The notes under the pieces are model-generated. The model was given only the letters and a program-made list of their open reading frames with translations. It was not told the DNA's origin and did not search any database. Positions 42,006 through 48,915 of a DNA stretch of 54,764 nt are shown here, one piece after another. Position 1 is the first letter of the stretch. Each line of letters opens with the position of its first letter. A program made the translations under genes and the position numbers. The DNA comes from a virus, in the IMG/VR virus record IMGVR_UViG_3300020160_000534, positions 1-54,764 of that record; one strand, 5' to 3'.

Positions 42006-42035
42006 CAACTTTCTGGAGAGAGGGGTAAGTTGTTG
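42003..42035. repeat. Perfect 9-bp inverted repeat
   Basis: CAACAACTT/AAGTTGTTG with a 15-base loop that contains GAGGGGTA (42020-42027). That loop segment is complementary to TACCCCTC (42052-42059) in the neighbouring terminator, so alternative pairings are possible. Located between the terminator of the 42095 gene and the promoter of the 41941 operon. Confidence 0.6.
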
Positions 42036-42049
42036 ATTCTACAAGGAAA

Positions 42050-42076
42050 AATACCCCTCAAAAGATGAGGGGTATT
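42050..42076 (-). terminator. Intrinsic terminator after the 42095 gene
   Basis: An 11-bp stem AATACCCCTCA/TGAGGGGTATT with a 5-base loop (TCTTT as read on the minus strand), followed on the minus strand by a short T-run (TTTTTCC). It ends the transcript carrying the ClpP and SleB genes. Confidence 0.85.
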
Positions 42077-42094
42077 GGCTAGAATCCTAAAGTG

Positions 42095-42334
42095 TTACTT
42101 TTTAGAACTAGATGTAGTGGAAGGTGAGTTATGTGAAGAAGAATAAACGATACAAATAGTATCGCTACTTTTGGCATACGCACAACGAACAGCTAATGGA
42201 TCGATACCTTTAACGATAGCAGATTCAATATTTCTTTCAATAGATTTTGTTGTAACATATGAATCGTGACCAAGTGCACAAATCGCAGTCAAAATAGCAA
42301 GTGCAATAGAAATAATAAAAACATTATCTGACAT
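42095..42334 (-). CDS. Small single-pass membrane protein
   Basis: 79 residues from the ATG at 42334, chosen for AAAGGA eight bases upstream; the longer frame overlaps the previous gene without an RBS. One membrane helix at residues 4-22 (NVFIISIALAILTAICALG). A conserved-looking block RNIESAIVKGIDPLAVRCAY has two cysteines in the tail region (AVRCAYAKSSDTICIVY). The end is Ser-rich. Small proteins of this layout are common in T4-like phages. Possibly lysis- or envelope-related; unknown. Confidence 0.6.
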   Translation of the reverse strand: MSDNVFIISIALAILTAICALGHDSYVTTKSIERNIESAIVKGIDPLAVRCAYAKSSDTICIVYSSSHNSPSTTSSSKK

Positions 42335-42384
42335 AATAAGTTCCTTTAAAGAAGAAGGTGGTTTAATTTTTCCAAAAATTCCTG

Positions 42385-42576
42385 TTACCATGATCCATCA
42401 TCCAATACAAGTTTTAATGATAGTGGTCCAGTAATTATATTAACATAATACAAACTTGGATCCATATCATCTGGTTTTTTGTAATCAAATGATAATCTCC
42501 AGTGATATGGATTTAATGTGACAGAAATCCATACACCAGAATACTTACAATAATTAAGAAAGTTCCTTAATATCAT
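42385..42576 (-). CDS. Small conserved phage protein
   Basis: 63 residues. The stretch VTLNPYHWRLSFDYKKPDDM followed by DPSLYYVN and a C-terminal LVLDDGSW is a pattern recurring in small uncharacterised phage proteins. The start overlaps the ClpP stop by 23 bases, and the DDGSW end overlaps a possible start of the next gene. No function known. Confidence 0.55.
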   Translation of the reverse strand: MILRNFLNYCKYSGVWISVTLNPYHWRLSFDYKKPDDMDPSLYYVNIITGPLSLKLVLDDGSW

Positions 42577-43114
42577 CGCAGAGTCCTAACTTTTTTGCTT
42601 CGATAGCACTGAGCCAAATATCCTGTGGTGGCAATAGCACTTCTCGAATTTTGGTTTCTGATAACCCAGTACATTTTTTATAATGGGAGATCATCTTCTT
42701 GGTGGTTAAATCAAACTCTTTCACAGTAGCGAACAATTCATGTTCTTTACCAAACGCACCCCAAGAATATTGATGCGAGAGTATTGATGTATTTGGTGTC
42801 AACAGGCGATGTCCTTTTGCGCCAGAAATAAAAATCATAAGTCCAGCAGAAGCAACTTGGCCAAGACCAATAGTTCTAACTGGAATTGACGAACCACGAA
42901 TAGTATCAATTAATGCAAATGCTGCATTAAGATCACCACCTGGACTTGTAATAATTAAATTAAGTAATTCAGGTGGTTCTTCAGAGAAGTTGGCTTCGAA
43001 TATCCACTCAACAGCAGTTTTAACGCTGGTAAGAGTAATCTCCTCCATCAGTAGCATGAAGGAATGTTTAGAAGATTGGTCTTCCTTTAGCTGAATATTC
43101 ATTTTTTGCATCAT
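42554..43114 (-). CDS. clpP: ClpP-like serine protease
   Basis: 186 residues from the ATG at 43114; two further ATGs at 43111 and 43102 are also possible, and no SD decides. It shows the ClpP fold: ITSPGGDLNAAFALIDTI, then GLGQVASAGLMIFISGA with the catalytic Ser in ASAG, the His in SILSHQYS, and Asp in PPQDIWLSAIEAKKLGLCDD. The hydrophobic handle is shorter than in bacterial ClpP. Phages use such proteases in head maturation or host proteolysis. No head genes lie nearby, so host-directed degradation is the likelier role. Overlaps the SleB gene. Confidence 0.85.
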   Translation of the reverse strand: MMQKMNIQLKEDQSSKHSFMLLMEEITLTSVKTAVEWIFEANFSEEPPELLNLIITSPGGDLNAAFALIDTIRGSSIPVRTIGLGQVASAGLMIFISGAKGHRLLTPNTSILSHQYSWGAFGKEHELFATVKEFDLTTKKMISHYKKCTGLSETKIREVLLPPQDIWLSAIEAKKLGLCDDIKELS

Positions 43115-43628
43115 CTTTTCTTTCACTTTCTTTATAAAAAATATGTCTGCCGATAACAGTTGTCTTTTCTAACTTCCATCTTGGATTGACGTAATCAGCA
43201 TGATAAAATAATGCACCATACGTGATGTCTGTTAACTGTTCGTAGTTAGCATAGACATCAAGAGCAACTTCCATTGCTTTATTGTATACTTCATTTCTTT
43301 TGGCTTTCACGTTTTCACAGAACCAACTAAACTGACATGTTGATTTTACCCTTTGTTTGACTACAGAGCAAATATCTTTTGGATATCTTGGATCTTGTAA
43401 ACGATTCATTGTAACAAGTGCAACGGCAAGTTTACCAGCATCTGGCTCATAACCTGCTTCATAATAAATGTTGTCTGCAAGACAACGCACTTGTTCTTGA
43501 GATTCTGGTGTTAACTGAGAATAGTTAATCTTTAAATAAATGTCTTTACTTGATAGTACTGAATTCAAATAAAAACTTAAACATAGTATTAATAGTATGA
43601 TTGGAACATATAAACGATATTGTCGCAT
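43068..43628 (-). CDS. SleB/CwlJ-type cell-wall hydrolase, membrane-anchored
   Basis: 186 residues from the ATG at 43628 after AGGAG. An N-terminal hydrophobic segment (VPIILLILCLSFYLNSVL) serves as signal anchor. The Hydrolase_2 domain follows: CLADNIYYEAGYEPDAGKLA, ALVTMNRLQDPRYP, TCQFSWFC, and ALFYHADYVNPRW. The conserved Glu in YYEAGYE is the presumed catalytic acid. These enzymes cut the glycan strand of peptidoglycan. A membrane-anchored lysis enzyme could act like a SAR endolysin next to the GH19 endolysin at 46465. Confidence 0.85.
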   Translation of the reverse strand: MRQYRLYVPIILLILCLSFYLNSVLSSKDIYLKINYSQLTPESQEQVRCLADNIYYEAGYEPDAGKLAVALVTMNRLQDPRYPKDICSVVKQRVKSTCQFSWFCENVKAKRNEVYNKAMEVALDVYANYEQLTDITYGALFYHADYVNPRWKLEKTTVIGRHIFYKESERKDDAKNEYSAKGRPIF

Positions 43629-43681
43629 AGTTCTCCTTTTAAAGTTAGAGAGAAGTGCAAAATGCACTTCTCCTATCCCGA

Positions 43682-43957
43682 TCAGGCAGACTTTTTGCTA
43701 GTCTTTGTATCTATATTTGGGATGTTTGAAACGAAACCATTAAGCACTTGTGCCTTTGCAATGATTTCAGCTTCTGATGGATAAGTTGGAAACCCTGGAT
43801 GTTCGGGTAACTCACCACCATTGATTTTAGCAATTTCTAGTTTGGATGCCCAAACATTGCTAATAACCTCACGCTTACCATAATAATCATCATTTAACAT
43901 GTCTTTGGCCATTTTTAATAGTTCAAGACGAATTTCGAATGGTGTCAGATTTGACAT
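43682..43957 (-). CDS. Conserved T4-like protein of unknown function
   Basis: 91 residues. The start SNLTPFEIRLELLKMAKDML then NDDYYGKREV and the block FPTYPSEAEIIAKAQVLNGF are strongly conserved in marine T4-like phages. It is predicted helical, with a likely cytoplasmic role. RBS AAAGGAG upstream, and a CCTAAATAAT box 68 bases before the start. No function known. Confidence 0.65.
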   Translation of the reverse strand: MSNLTPFEIRLELLKMAKDMLNDDYYGKREVISNVWASKLEIAKINGGELPEHPGFPTYPSEAEIIAKAQVLNGFVSNIPNIDTKTSKKSA

Positions 43958-44024
43958 AAAATACTCCTTTTGTGTTGTGTGTGTAAAATGAAGGTTTTAT
44001 TGGGATCCTTCAACCCACTGTGTA

Positions 44025-44034
44025 ATTATTTAGG
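44025..44034 (-). promoter_or_regulatory. Late promoter box CCTAAATAAT
   Basis: A CTAAATAA-type box on the minus strand just after the exported-protein gene, about 70 bases before the ATG at 43957. The intervening leader has only weak self-complementarity. Confidence 0.45.
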
Positions 44035-44036
44035 AA

Positions 44037-44240
44037 TTACTTCTTTGCTGCTTCGTCTTTTTTCTCTACAGGCTTCTTAGGTGTAGGTTTTTCAGACTTT
44101 GGAGGTGGAGGGCAGTTACCCTTCTTATCCTTAGTTACGCAGTTTGTTTCTTGTTTCTTTGCTTCTTCTTTCTTAGCAGGTTCAGCTGCGAGTGTGAAAG
44201 ATGCGAATGCCAATACTACCAATGCGATAAGTGATTTCAT
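44037..44240 (-). CDS. Small exported Lys/Pro-rich protein
   Basis: 67 residues from the ATG at 44240 after AGGA. Residues 1-18 are a signal peptide (KSLIALVVLAFASFTLAAEP) with a likely cut after LAA. The mature part is dominated by Lys, Glu and Pro (AKKEEAKKQE, PPPPKSEKPTPKK) with two cysteines (NCVTKDKKGNCPP) that could form a disulfide. Proteins like this are found in betaproteobacterial genomes. It probably acts in the periplasm during infection; function unknown. Confidence 0.6.
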   Translation of the reverse strand: MKSLIALVVLAFASFTLAAEPAKKEEAKKQETNCVTKDKKGNCPPPPKSEKPTPKKPVEKKDEAAKK

Positions 44241-44388
44241 ATCATATCCTAACAATTAAAAATAAATTGACAATATTAATGTTGCCACCATAAGTTAGTA
44301 CAAGATACCATTGGGGTAATCGGTTGCTAACATCAAGCAAAGACTTCACTAATTCATGATGGTTTTAAAGAGACCATCAACTCTTAAA

Positions 44389-44952
44389 TTAGAATGAGCG
44401 AGTGTAAGCGATAGTAGTTTGCTTGTTAGCACCATCACCACTTTGAACATCATATCCAAGTCGGATAGCATCTTTCTTAGTCAATGCATAACCAACACTG
44501 TAACGCATAGTTTGACTGGTGTCAGCATTAACATTTGAATCATATGCAGTACGATAGCGATATGCTACACGTGTGCTGATATCACCAAACTTTGCAGTAA
44601 CTCCAGGTTCTACAGAGTAGTAACCGAAATCCTGAACACCTGATTTTTGCTTCATGCCAGTTCCAACACGAACATCACCACGAAGAAATGAAGTTAGATC
44701 CATTCCAGTAGTTACACCAATTTCATAACGATTTGTAACAGTGCGTGCTACGTCAGCAGTTTCAGTATTGATACCTGCATCAAGATCGACATTAGTGAAT
44801 GCACGAGTCTTAACAGACATATTCATTACATGGCTCTGCACATTTGTTACATTGGCTTCTTTAACACCATATGTTGCTGTCACTGAAGATTGTGCACTTG
44901 CGATTGCGGAGAATGCTACCAATGATGCAGCAGCGATAAGTTTTAATTTCAT
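44389..44952 (-). CDS. Outer-membrane beta-barrel protein
   Basis: 187 residues with a signal peptide (KLKLIAAASLVAFSAIASAQ) and a mature start SSVTATYGV, close to the start of betaproteobacterial porins. The chain alternates in amphipathic strands (TNRYEIGVTTGMDL, DISTRVAYRYRTAY, MRYSVGYALTKKDAIRLGYD) and ends in YTRSF, with a terminal Phe as the Bam recognition signal. By size it would be an 8-stranded barrel. Phage-encoded barrels (for example Lom of lambda) alter the host surface. It has its own TATAAT preceded by direct repeats. Likely acquired from a host. Confidence 0.75.
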   Translation of the reverse strand: MKLKLIAAASLVAFSAIASAQSSVTATYGVKEANVTNVQSHVMNMSVKTRAFTNVDLDAGINTETADVARTVTNRYEIGVTTGMDLTSFLRGDVRVGTGMKQKSGVQDFGYYSVEPGVTAKFGDISTRVAYRYRTAYDSNVNADTSQTMRYSVGYALTKKDAIRLGYDVQSGDGANKQTTIAYTRSF

Positions 44953-44983
44953 TTATTTTCCTATAAGTTGTAATAAGGTTAAA

Positions 44984-45014
44984 ATTATATGGCTGGCACA
45001 CTACGTGGCTGGCA
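44984..45014 (-). promoter_or_regulatory. Promoter with direct repeats before the barrel gene
   Basis: TATAAT (44989-44984) lies about 32 bases before the ATG at 44952, but no -35 match is present. Instead two copies of TGGCTGGCA (44990-44998 and 45006-45014, 16-bp period) occupy the spacer and -35 region. This looks like an activator or repressor site. Confidence 0.45.
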
Positions 45015-45019
45015 TAATA

Positions 45020-45326
45020 AAGTGGTAGGTTATTCTGTTACGAGGAAACCTACCGAAACCCTAAGCAGTGTTTAGGCTGCTAATGCGAACAGTTCGTCGT
45101 TTGCGTTTACGTTGTTTTAGTTTTAATGTCTTCTCTGACAAGTTGTCCACTTCTGTACTTGTTGCCCTGTCGAAACCTAGTCACCCCCATCAGAAGCACA
45201 ATAGCTGGTAGTATTCACTCCATTTAAAACCTGCCGTTGTGACTGGTTCACTAATATGCTTTTGGTGGAGGTGGGGAGAATCGAACTCCCGTCCAGAACA
45301 CTTTTCTAGTTGCTTCATACAACCAT
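45020..45326 (-). ncRNA. ssrA: Two-piece (circularly permuted) tmRNA
   Basis: Read on the minus strand. The acceptor piece comes first: T-stem GGGAG, loop TTCGATT, CTCCC (45290-45274), then CACCTCC, discriminator A and an encoded CCA ending at 45263. After 74 intervening bases the coding piece starts GGGGGTGACTAGGTTTCGAC at 45188. GGGGGUG pairs with CACCUCC to form a 7-bp acceptor stem whose third pair is G-U, the alanine identity element. CAGGGCA and TGTTCTG can form helix P2. The tag frame is 45104-45072, GCA AAC GAC ... GCC TAA, encoding ANDELFALAA, followed by a small hairpin CCTAA/TTAGG. An 8-bp hairpin at 45054-45024 may close the coding piece or terminate. tmRNA frees stalled ribosomes and tags the product for proteolysis. 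Mature ends are estimates. Confidence 0.93.
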
Positions 45327-45332
45327 ATCACT

Positions 45333-45361
45333 ATTATACATTATGTATTCTTGCGTGTCAA
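45333..45361 (-). promoter_or_regulatory. Consensus sigma70 promoter of the tmRNA
   Basis: TTGACA (45361-45356), 17-bp spacer, TATAAT (45338-45333), a full consensus match. Predicted start near 45326, just before the acceptor piece. The TGA within TTGACA is the stop codon of the upstream oxygenase gene. Confidence 0.85.
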
Positions 45362-45825
45362 ATAATTCTTAATACTAATACATATCTATCTGCAGATGGA
45401 GGATTCACGGAATGCGGTGCGCTCTCGTCTGCTGGTGCAATTACCATATTACCTGTTAGTGGTTTTATAGTAATGCCTTGATTTGGATAAACCAGTTCTC
45501 CACCATCGAATTCTTGATTTAAAAATACAACACCAGAATATTTCCATGCATTAAATACTTCTCGTGAATCTTCAATCGAATAGTTATCATTATGTAATAC
45601 GGAACCAATTCCTGCACTATATTGCATTACAAACGCTCGATCAAAATTAATATTTAATTTTTTACTTAGATCAATAACAATGTCATGCTCTAATGCTCGT
45701 GTTCTTTTTAGATTATTATAATCTAAAGAAACTGCTTCTGGAGTAGCATTTAGTAAATAATTTATTAATGTCTGACAGTCATCATTAGATAATACATGCT
45801 CAAAAAAATTAATATTAGATTCCAT
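45358..45825 (-). CDS. 2OG-Fe(II) oxygenase-like protein
   Basis: 155 residues. The core AFVMQYSAGIGSVLHNDNYS holds the first His and Asp (HND), WKYSGVVFLNQEFDGGELVY is the central strand pair, and APHSVNPPSADRYVLVLRII gives the second His and the 2-oxoglutarate Arg. This is the prolyl-4-hydroxylase-like layout. It overlaps the exonuclease gene by 11 bases. Substrate unknown. Confidence 0.75.
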   Translation of the reverse strand: MESNINFFEHVLSNDDCQTLINYLLNATPEAVSLDYNNLKRTRALEHDIVIDLSKKLNINFDRAFVMQYSAGIGSVLHNDNYSIEDSREVFNAWKYSGVVFLNQEFDGGELVYPNQGITIKPLTGNMVIAPADESAPHSVNPPSADRYVLVLRII

Positions 45826-46465
45826 TTTTACTTTTATATTCTAATCTTAGACTTTTAAATCCATCGATCCAATCATCTCTTTTTTCGACAAATATTTTTG
45901 TCGGATTATCGTCTATGCCCATTATGATAACAAGTCTCCCTACTGGAATTCCTGTTAGTTCTTCAAATGCAACAGCATATGCTGCAGTCTGCATAAAATA
46001 TCCATGGATGTGATCTCTAGTCTTTGGCTTGCTTGAAGTTTTAAAATCAATAACTGATAGTTTACCTTCATACTCAGCAATACAATCAACAGTTCCTGCA
46101 ACCTCAAGATGATCAGAATACAATGGTGTTTCTAACGCATGTATGTTATCTATTTTTTCGAGGTAGGGTCTAATTCTTCCAAATATCTCTGAATCGAACG
46201 TGTCAGGTTCACAGAGTTCACTGCGGAGATATGATTCACAATATCCATGGACTTTTGTTCCACGTTTACTTGCTTGACTGGAGATTCTATTTGCTTCTGC
46301 TTCTCCGACTCTTTTTCGCCATTCGAGGATTCCTTGTTTTGAGTGGAGTCCTGTAATGGTGGTGATGCTTGGATAGGCTCGACCCGACGGGGTTTTGTAA
46401 AGTCTAACTTGGTTAGAGTCGGTGCGTTCCAGTTTGGGAAGATCATGATGTATAAATGTTGGCAT
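45815..46465 (-). CDS. PD-(D/E)XK exonuclease (Cas4/RecB-like)
   Basis: 216 residues. The nuclease core is AGTVDCIAEYEGKLSVIDFK then TSSKPKTRD and QTAAYAVAFEE, giving D, D-x-K and Q-x-x-x-Y motifs of the RecB/Cas4/MGME1 family. Upstream, KRGTKVHGYCESYLR supplies the conserved histidine helix. Such genes are common in marine T4-like phages and probably process DNA ends in recombination. It starts by TAATG overlap with the endolysin gene. Confidence 0.82.
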   Translation of the reverse strand: MPTFIHHDLPKLERTDSNQVRLYKTPSGRAYPSITTITGLHSKQGILEWRKRVGEAEANRISSQASKRGTKVHGYCESYLRSELCEPDTFDSEIFGRIRPYLEKIDNIHALETPLYSDHLEVAGTVDCIAEYEGKLSVIDFKTSSKPKTRDHIHGYFMQTAAYAVAFEELTGIPVGRLVIIMGIDDNPTKIFVEKRDDWIDGFKSLRLEYKSKNGI

Positions 46466-47085
46466 TAGGTAAGTAAATCAATACACTCATTATAATGTTT
46501 AACACGATCTTCAAGTCCAATATAACCACCATTAATCTTTTTGGTCATTAACTTTAGATCACCTGCATCTGCTTCTCTGTTTAGTCCATTTTTATTCCAG
46601 AACCAAATTGCAGACATAAGAGCGAAATCACGATCAGCAGTAACCCAGTCAGGATTATCTACAACATTCTGCCAGTCTTCAAACATCTCTTTAGCAAATG
46701 CTGTATAGTTTGCACGACCAGTTAGTTGAATTGGTCCACGACCACGAAACCTATATCCATCACCTGATTCTGGTGCGCCATTACCCATACGATTAGCATA
46801 GATCTTATTGGCAATCATTTCTGGTTTGCGTGCATAAGGTTGTGCAGATTCAAGTGTAGGGAAATACTTTTTAAAGATACCATTTAACCCCTGCGCAGAG
46901 TAATTTAGGTTTTCTTCAAATACTGTCCACCCACCAGACTCATGACCACATTGAGCAAGGAATGCTGCTACACGTTTTGGTGTCGTTATATCATATGTTG
47001 GAAATACATTACACATAGACTCAGCCCATGAGGTAGGGTCTTGCGCTCTTGGAAATAGATGGTGAAATTGTTCTGCTGTTATCAT
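46465..47085 (-). CDS. GH19 endolysin
   Basis: 206 residues, a complete glycoside hydrolase family 19 domain. RVAAFLAQCGHESGGWTVFE gives the catalytic Glu, NLNYSAQGLNGIFKKYFPT follows, and GYRFRGRGPIQLTGRANYT carries the second acidic/aromatic region. It has no signal peptide, so a holin is required; the candidate lies at 33719. The domain is related to the GH19 part of gp5 here but clearly diverged. Overlaps neighbours at both ends (ATGA and TAATG). Confidence 0.88.
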   Translation of the reverse strand: MITAEQFHHLFPRAQDPTSWAESMCNVFPTYDITTPKRVAAFLAQCGHESGGWTVFEENLNYSAQGLNGIFKKYFPTLESAQPYARKPEMIANKIYANRMGNGAPESGDGYRFRGRGPIQLTGRANYTAFAKEMFEDWQNVVDNPDWVTADRDFALMSAIWFWNKNGLNREADAGDLKLMTKKINGGYIGLEDRVKHYNECIDLLT

Positions 47086-47867
47086 TGGAATTCCTTTTTA
47101 TACAGAAAAAATACTACTGGTTTCTTATTATTATATATTTGTTCTTTTATAAGTTTAGCAGTACCTACTGTCCATGATTCTATATCACAGATATCAGCCT
47201 TAATATTAACAATTTTAATAATATCATCATCACTATAATGGTCTTCAATTTGTTTAAAAAACTTATTTAATATATGAATATTATTATATTCGTATCCTCT
47301 TTGCATACACAAAAATACATTTATCTTTGTAGTATCTATTACTAAATCTTGTTGTTTTCGAATACATATATTAACATAATCATTTTCTACATATGGAACA
47401 CTTATATTTAATGCACTATATGCAACATCTATACATGATGGACTAGTAACAAATTTTAAATCTGTAACTCTTTTAGAAAGACATAATGTAGCAGAATCAC
47501 CACAAAATGGACTACCACCATTTAAAAAATAAACTTTTTTAAATTTTAATATTTGTTGATTTTTATGTAACAAATCTAAAATATTATCTATTAAAGAAGG
47601 TATATCTCTGACCACACCCCACAGAGAACTCATTGTATTAATACACTTTAAATGAAGTTGATTGCCATATCTATATGGTTTAAAGTTTAGATTATCTAAG
47701 ATAACTTTATATCCAGCTGGTGCCACAACCATTTCATATTCAGAATAATCAACAGTAGTTACAGCAATACACTCAGGATTATTTTTAATCTCATCTATAA
47801 CATTTAAAAATTCACTGGTAATATCTTTAGTTTGTAAAGGTATACCAACTTTTATAACCTCAAACAT
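47082..47867 (-). CDS. Possible tetrapyrrole-methylase-fold protein
   Basis: 261 residues. A tentative match: a first strand FEVIKVGIPL, a central VYFLNGGSPFCGDSATLCLS and then FVTSPSCIDVAYSALNISVP resemble the GDPxxYG and PGxSSxxAAAAxxG motifs of SAM-dependent tetrapyrrole methylases. The same fold includes peptide N-methyltransferases of borosin pathways. Motifs are degenerate, and the last 90 residues are Lys/Asn/Ile-rich. It is coupled by ATGA to the endolysin and by TAATG to PhoH. It could equally be an unrelated Rossmann-like protein. Confidence 0.4.
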   Translation of the reverse strand: MFEVIKVGIPLQTKDITSEFLNVIDEIKNNPECIAVTTVDYSEYEMVVAPAGYKVILDNLNFKPYRYGNQLHLKCINTMSSLWGVVRDIPSLIDNILDLLHKNQQILKFKKVYFLNGGSPFCGDSATLCLSKRVTDLKFVTSPSCIDVAYSALNISVPYVENDYVNICIRKQQDLVIDTTKINVFLCMQRGYEYNNIHILNKFFKQIEDHYSDDDIIKIVNIKADICDIESWTVGTAKLIKEQIYNNKKPVVFFLYKKEFQ

Positions 47868-48634
47868 TAATTCTTGTCCTCATAATCTTCATATTTTAAC
47901 TTGGCTAAGATATAATCTTTGACCAATGATGAACGAACAATATCGTCTACAGTAAACTCAATACGAGTAAATGCCTTCATATGCTGAGCGATATCAAAAA
48001 ACTTTAAAATACCTGTAACATCGTTCTTTCTTTTATTTAGGTCAGTTTGGCGATAATCTCCGCACCAAATAATCTTAGACATATGACCAACACGAGTCAT
48101 TACTGTATCAATCTCTTCATAAGTCAAATTCTGCATCTCATCAACAATAATGATAGCATTATCAAACGACATACCACGAATGAATGATGTAGAAATAAAT
48201 TGGATATGTCCTTGTTCTTCTAATCGATCCCATGCGTCTTTACGATCAAAAAACTGGTGGCAGATTTGACGATATGGTTGTTCATAGATTTCCATTTTCT
48301 CACCCACATCTCCTGGGAGATGTCCCATCTCACGAGATTGTACTGCTGAGCGAACTACAATAATTTTATTAAATGGATTTGATTTATCAAGAACTTCTTC
48401 TATTGCTTTATAAAGTGCAATAAAAGTTTTACCTGTTCCTGCTACACCATGCAATGCTATAAAGTAATCACCTGTTTTATATGCATCGAAAAATAATTTT
48501 TGATTAGCAGTTAATGGCTGGAAAGTTTTTAAATTATCTAATCTTAGTTTTAGCTGATTACTAGCAATTGGTTTTATCTCACGTTCTTCATTATGAATTT
48601 CTATTACTTTTTTTGCTGCCGAAGTACGTGCCAT
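47867..48634 (-). CDS. phoH: PhoH-like ATPase
   Basis: 255 residues. The P-loop is LHGVAGTGKTFIALYKAIEE, Walker B is NAIIIVDEMQNLTYEE, and VVRSAVQSREMGHLPGDVGE is the PhoH block. The C-terminus includes IIWCGDYRQTDL, a helicase-like sensor. PhoH genes are widespread in marine phages; RNA-related ATPase activity is suspected but the phage role is not settled. The Lys/Glu-rich N-terminus is an extension. Confidence 0.93.
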   Translation of the reverse strand: MARTSAAKKVIEIHNEEREIKPIASNQLKLRLDNLKTFQPLTANQKLFFDAYKTGDYFIALHGVAGTGKTFIALYKAIEEVLDKSNPFNKIIVVRSAVQSREMGHLPGDVGEKMEIYEQPYRQICHQFFDRKDAWDRLEEQGHIQFISTSFIRGMSFDNAIIIVDEMQNLTYEEIDTVMTRVGHMSKIIWCGDYRQTDLNKRKNDVTGILKFFDIAQHMKAFTRIEFTVDDIVRSSLVKDYILAKLKYEDYEDKN

Positions 48635-48643
48635 TAAAATTCC

Positions 48644-48892
48644 TTATAGTTGTGAAGATGATTTGTCTAGTTGACTTCCTGGAGTTTTCTCATGTATCCT
48701 TTGTAGGACTTCTTTAAATCCAGTATCAAATTGGCGTGTTGAACTTAACTTAGTGGGATCTCCAAATGCCACTGCTTGAATTACTGTCTCTAATTGGGGA
48801 TTCTCGGCTCTGAATGAGTCGAGTTCAGATATCTTCAAAATTTTCTCAAACTGTTCATCAGTTTCTTTATTACGAAATACATAAGTTGGCAT
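48644..48892 (-). CDS. Small conserved protein (FmdB-like start)
   Basis: 82 residues. The start PTYVFRNKETDEQFEKILKI resembles the first strands of FmdB-type zinc ribbons, but the CxxC pairs are missing. A conserved block AFGDPTKLSSTRQFDTGFKE then VLQRIHEKTPGSQL follows. This protein precedes PhoH in related phages. RBS AAGGAG and a CTAAATAA box lie directly upstream. Function unknown. Confidence 0.65.
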   Translation of the reverse strand: MPTYVFRNKETDEQFEKILKISELDSFRAENPQLETVIQAVAFGDPTKLSSTRQFDTGFKEVLQRIHEKTPGSQLDKSSSQL

Positions 48893-48907
48893 AATAACTC
48901 CTTCGTT

Positions 48908-48915
48908 TTATTTAG
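48908..48915 (-). promoter_or_regulatory. Late box CTAAATAA
   Basis: CTAAATAA (48915-48908) overlaps the stop of the upstream oxygenase gene and lies 15 bases before the ATG at 48892, with AAGGAG between. It suggests late expression of the small protein, PhoH and the endolysin. Confidence 0.5.

Noticed and set aside
44256-44388. 133-bp gap between the barrel and the exported protein, examined for a tRNA or small gene
   Set aside because: Only a weak 6-bp hairpin (GATGGT/ACCATC) and poor promoter-like hexamers; nothing supportable.
45239-45481. Plus-strand ORF with WRWGESNSRPE
   Set aside because: It lies antisense to the tmRNA acceptor piece; this peptide is a well-known spurious translation of tRNA-like sequence.
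46150-46446. 98-residue hydrophilic ORF in another frame inside the exonuclease gene
   Set aside because: No RBS and complete overlap with a well-supported nuclease on the same strand; probably a shadow frame in AT-rich DNA.
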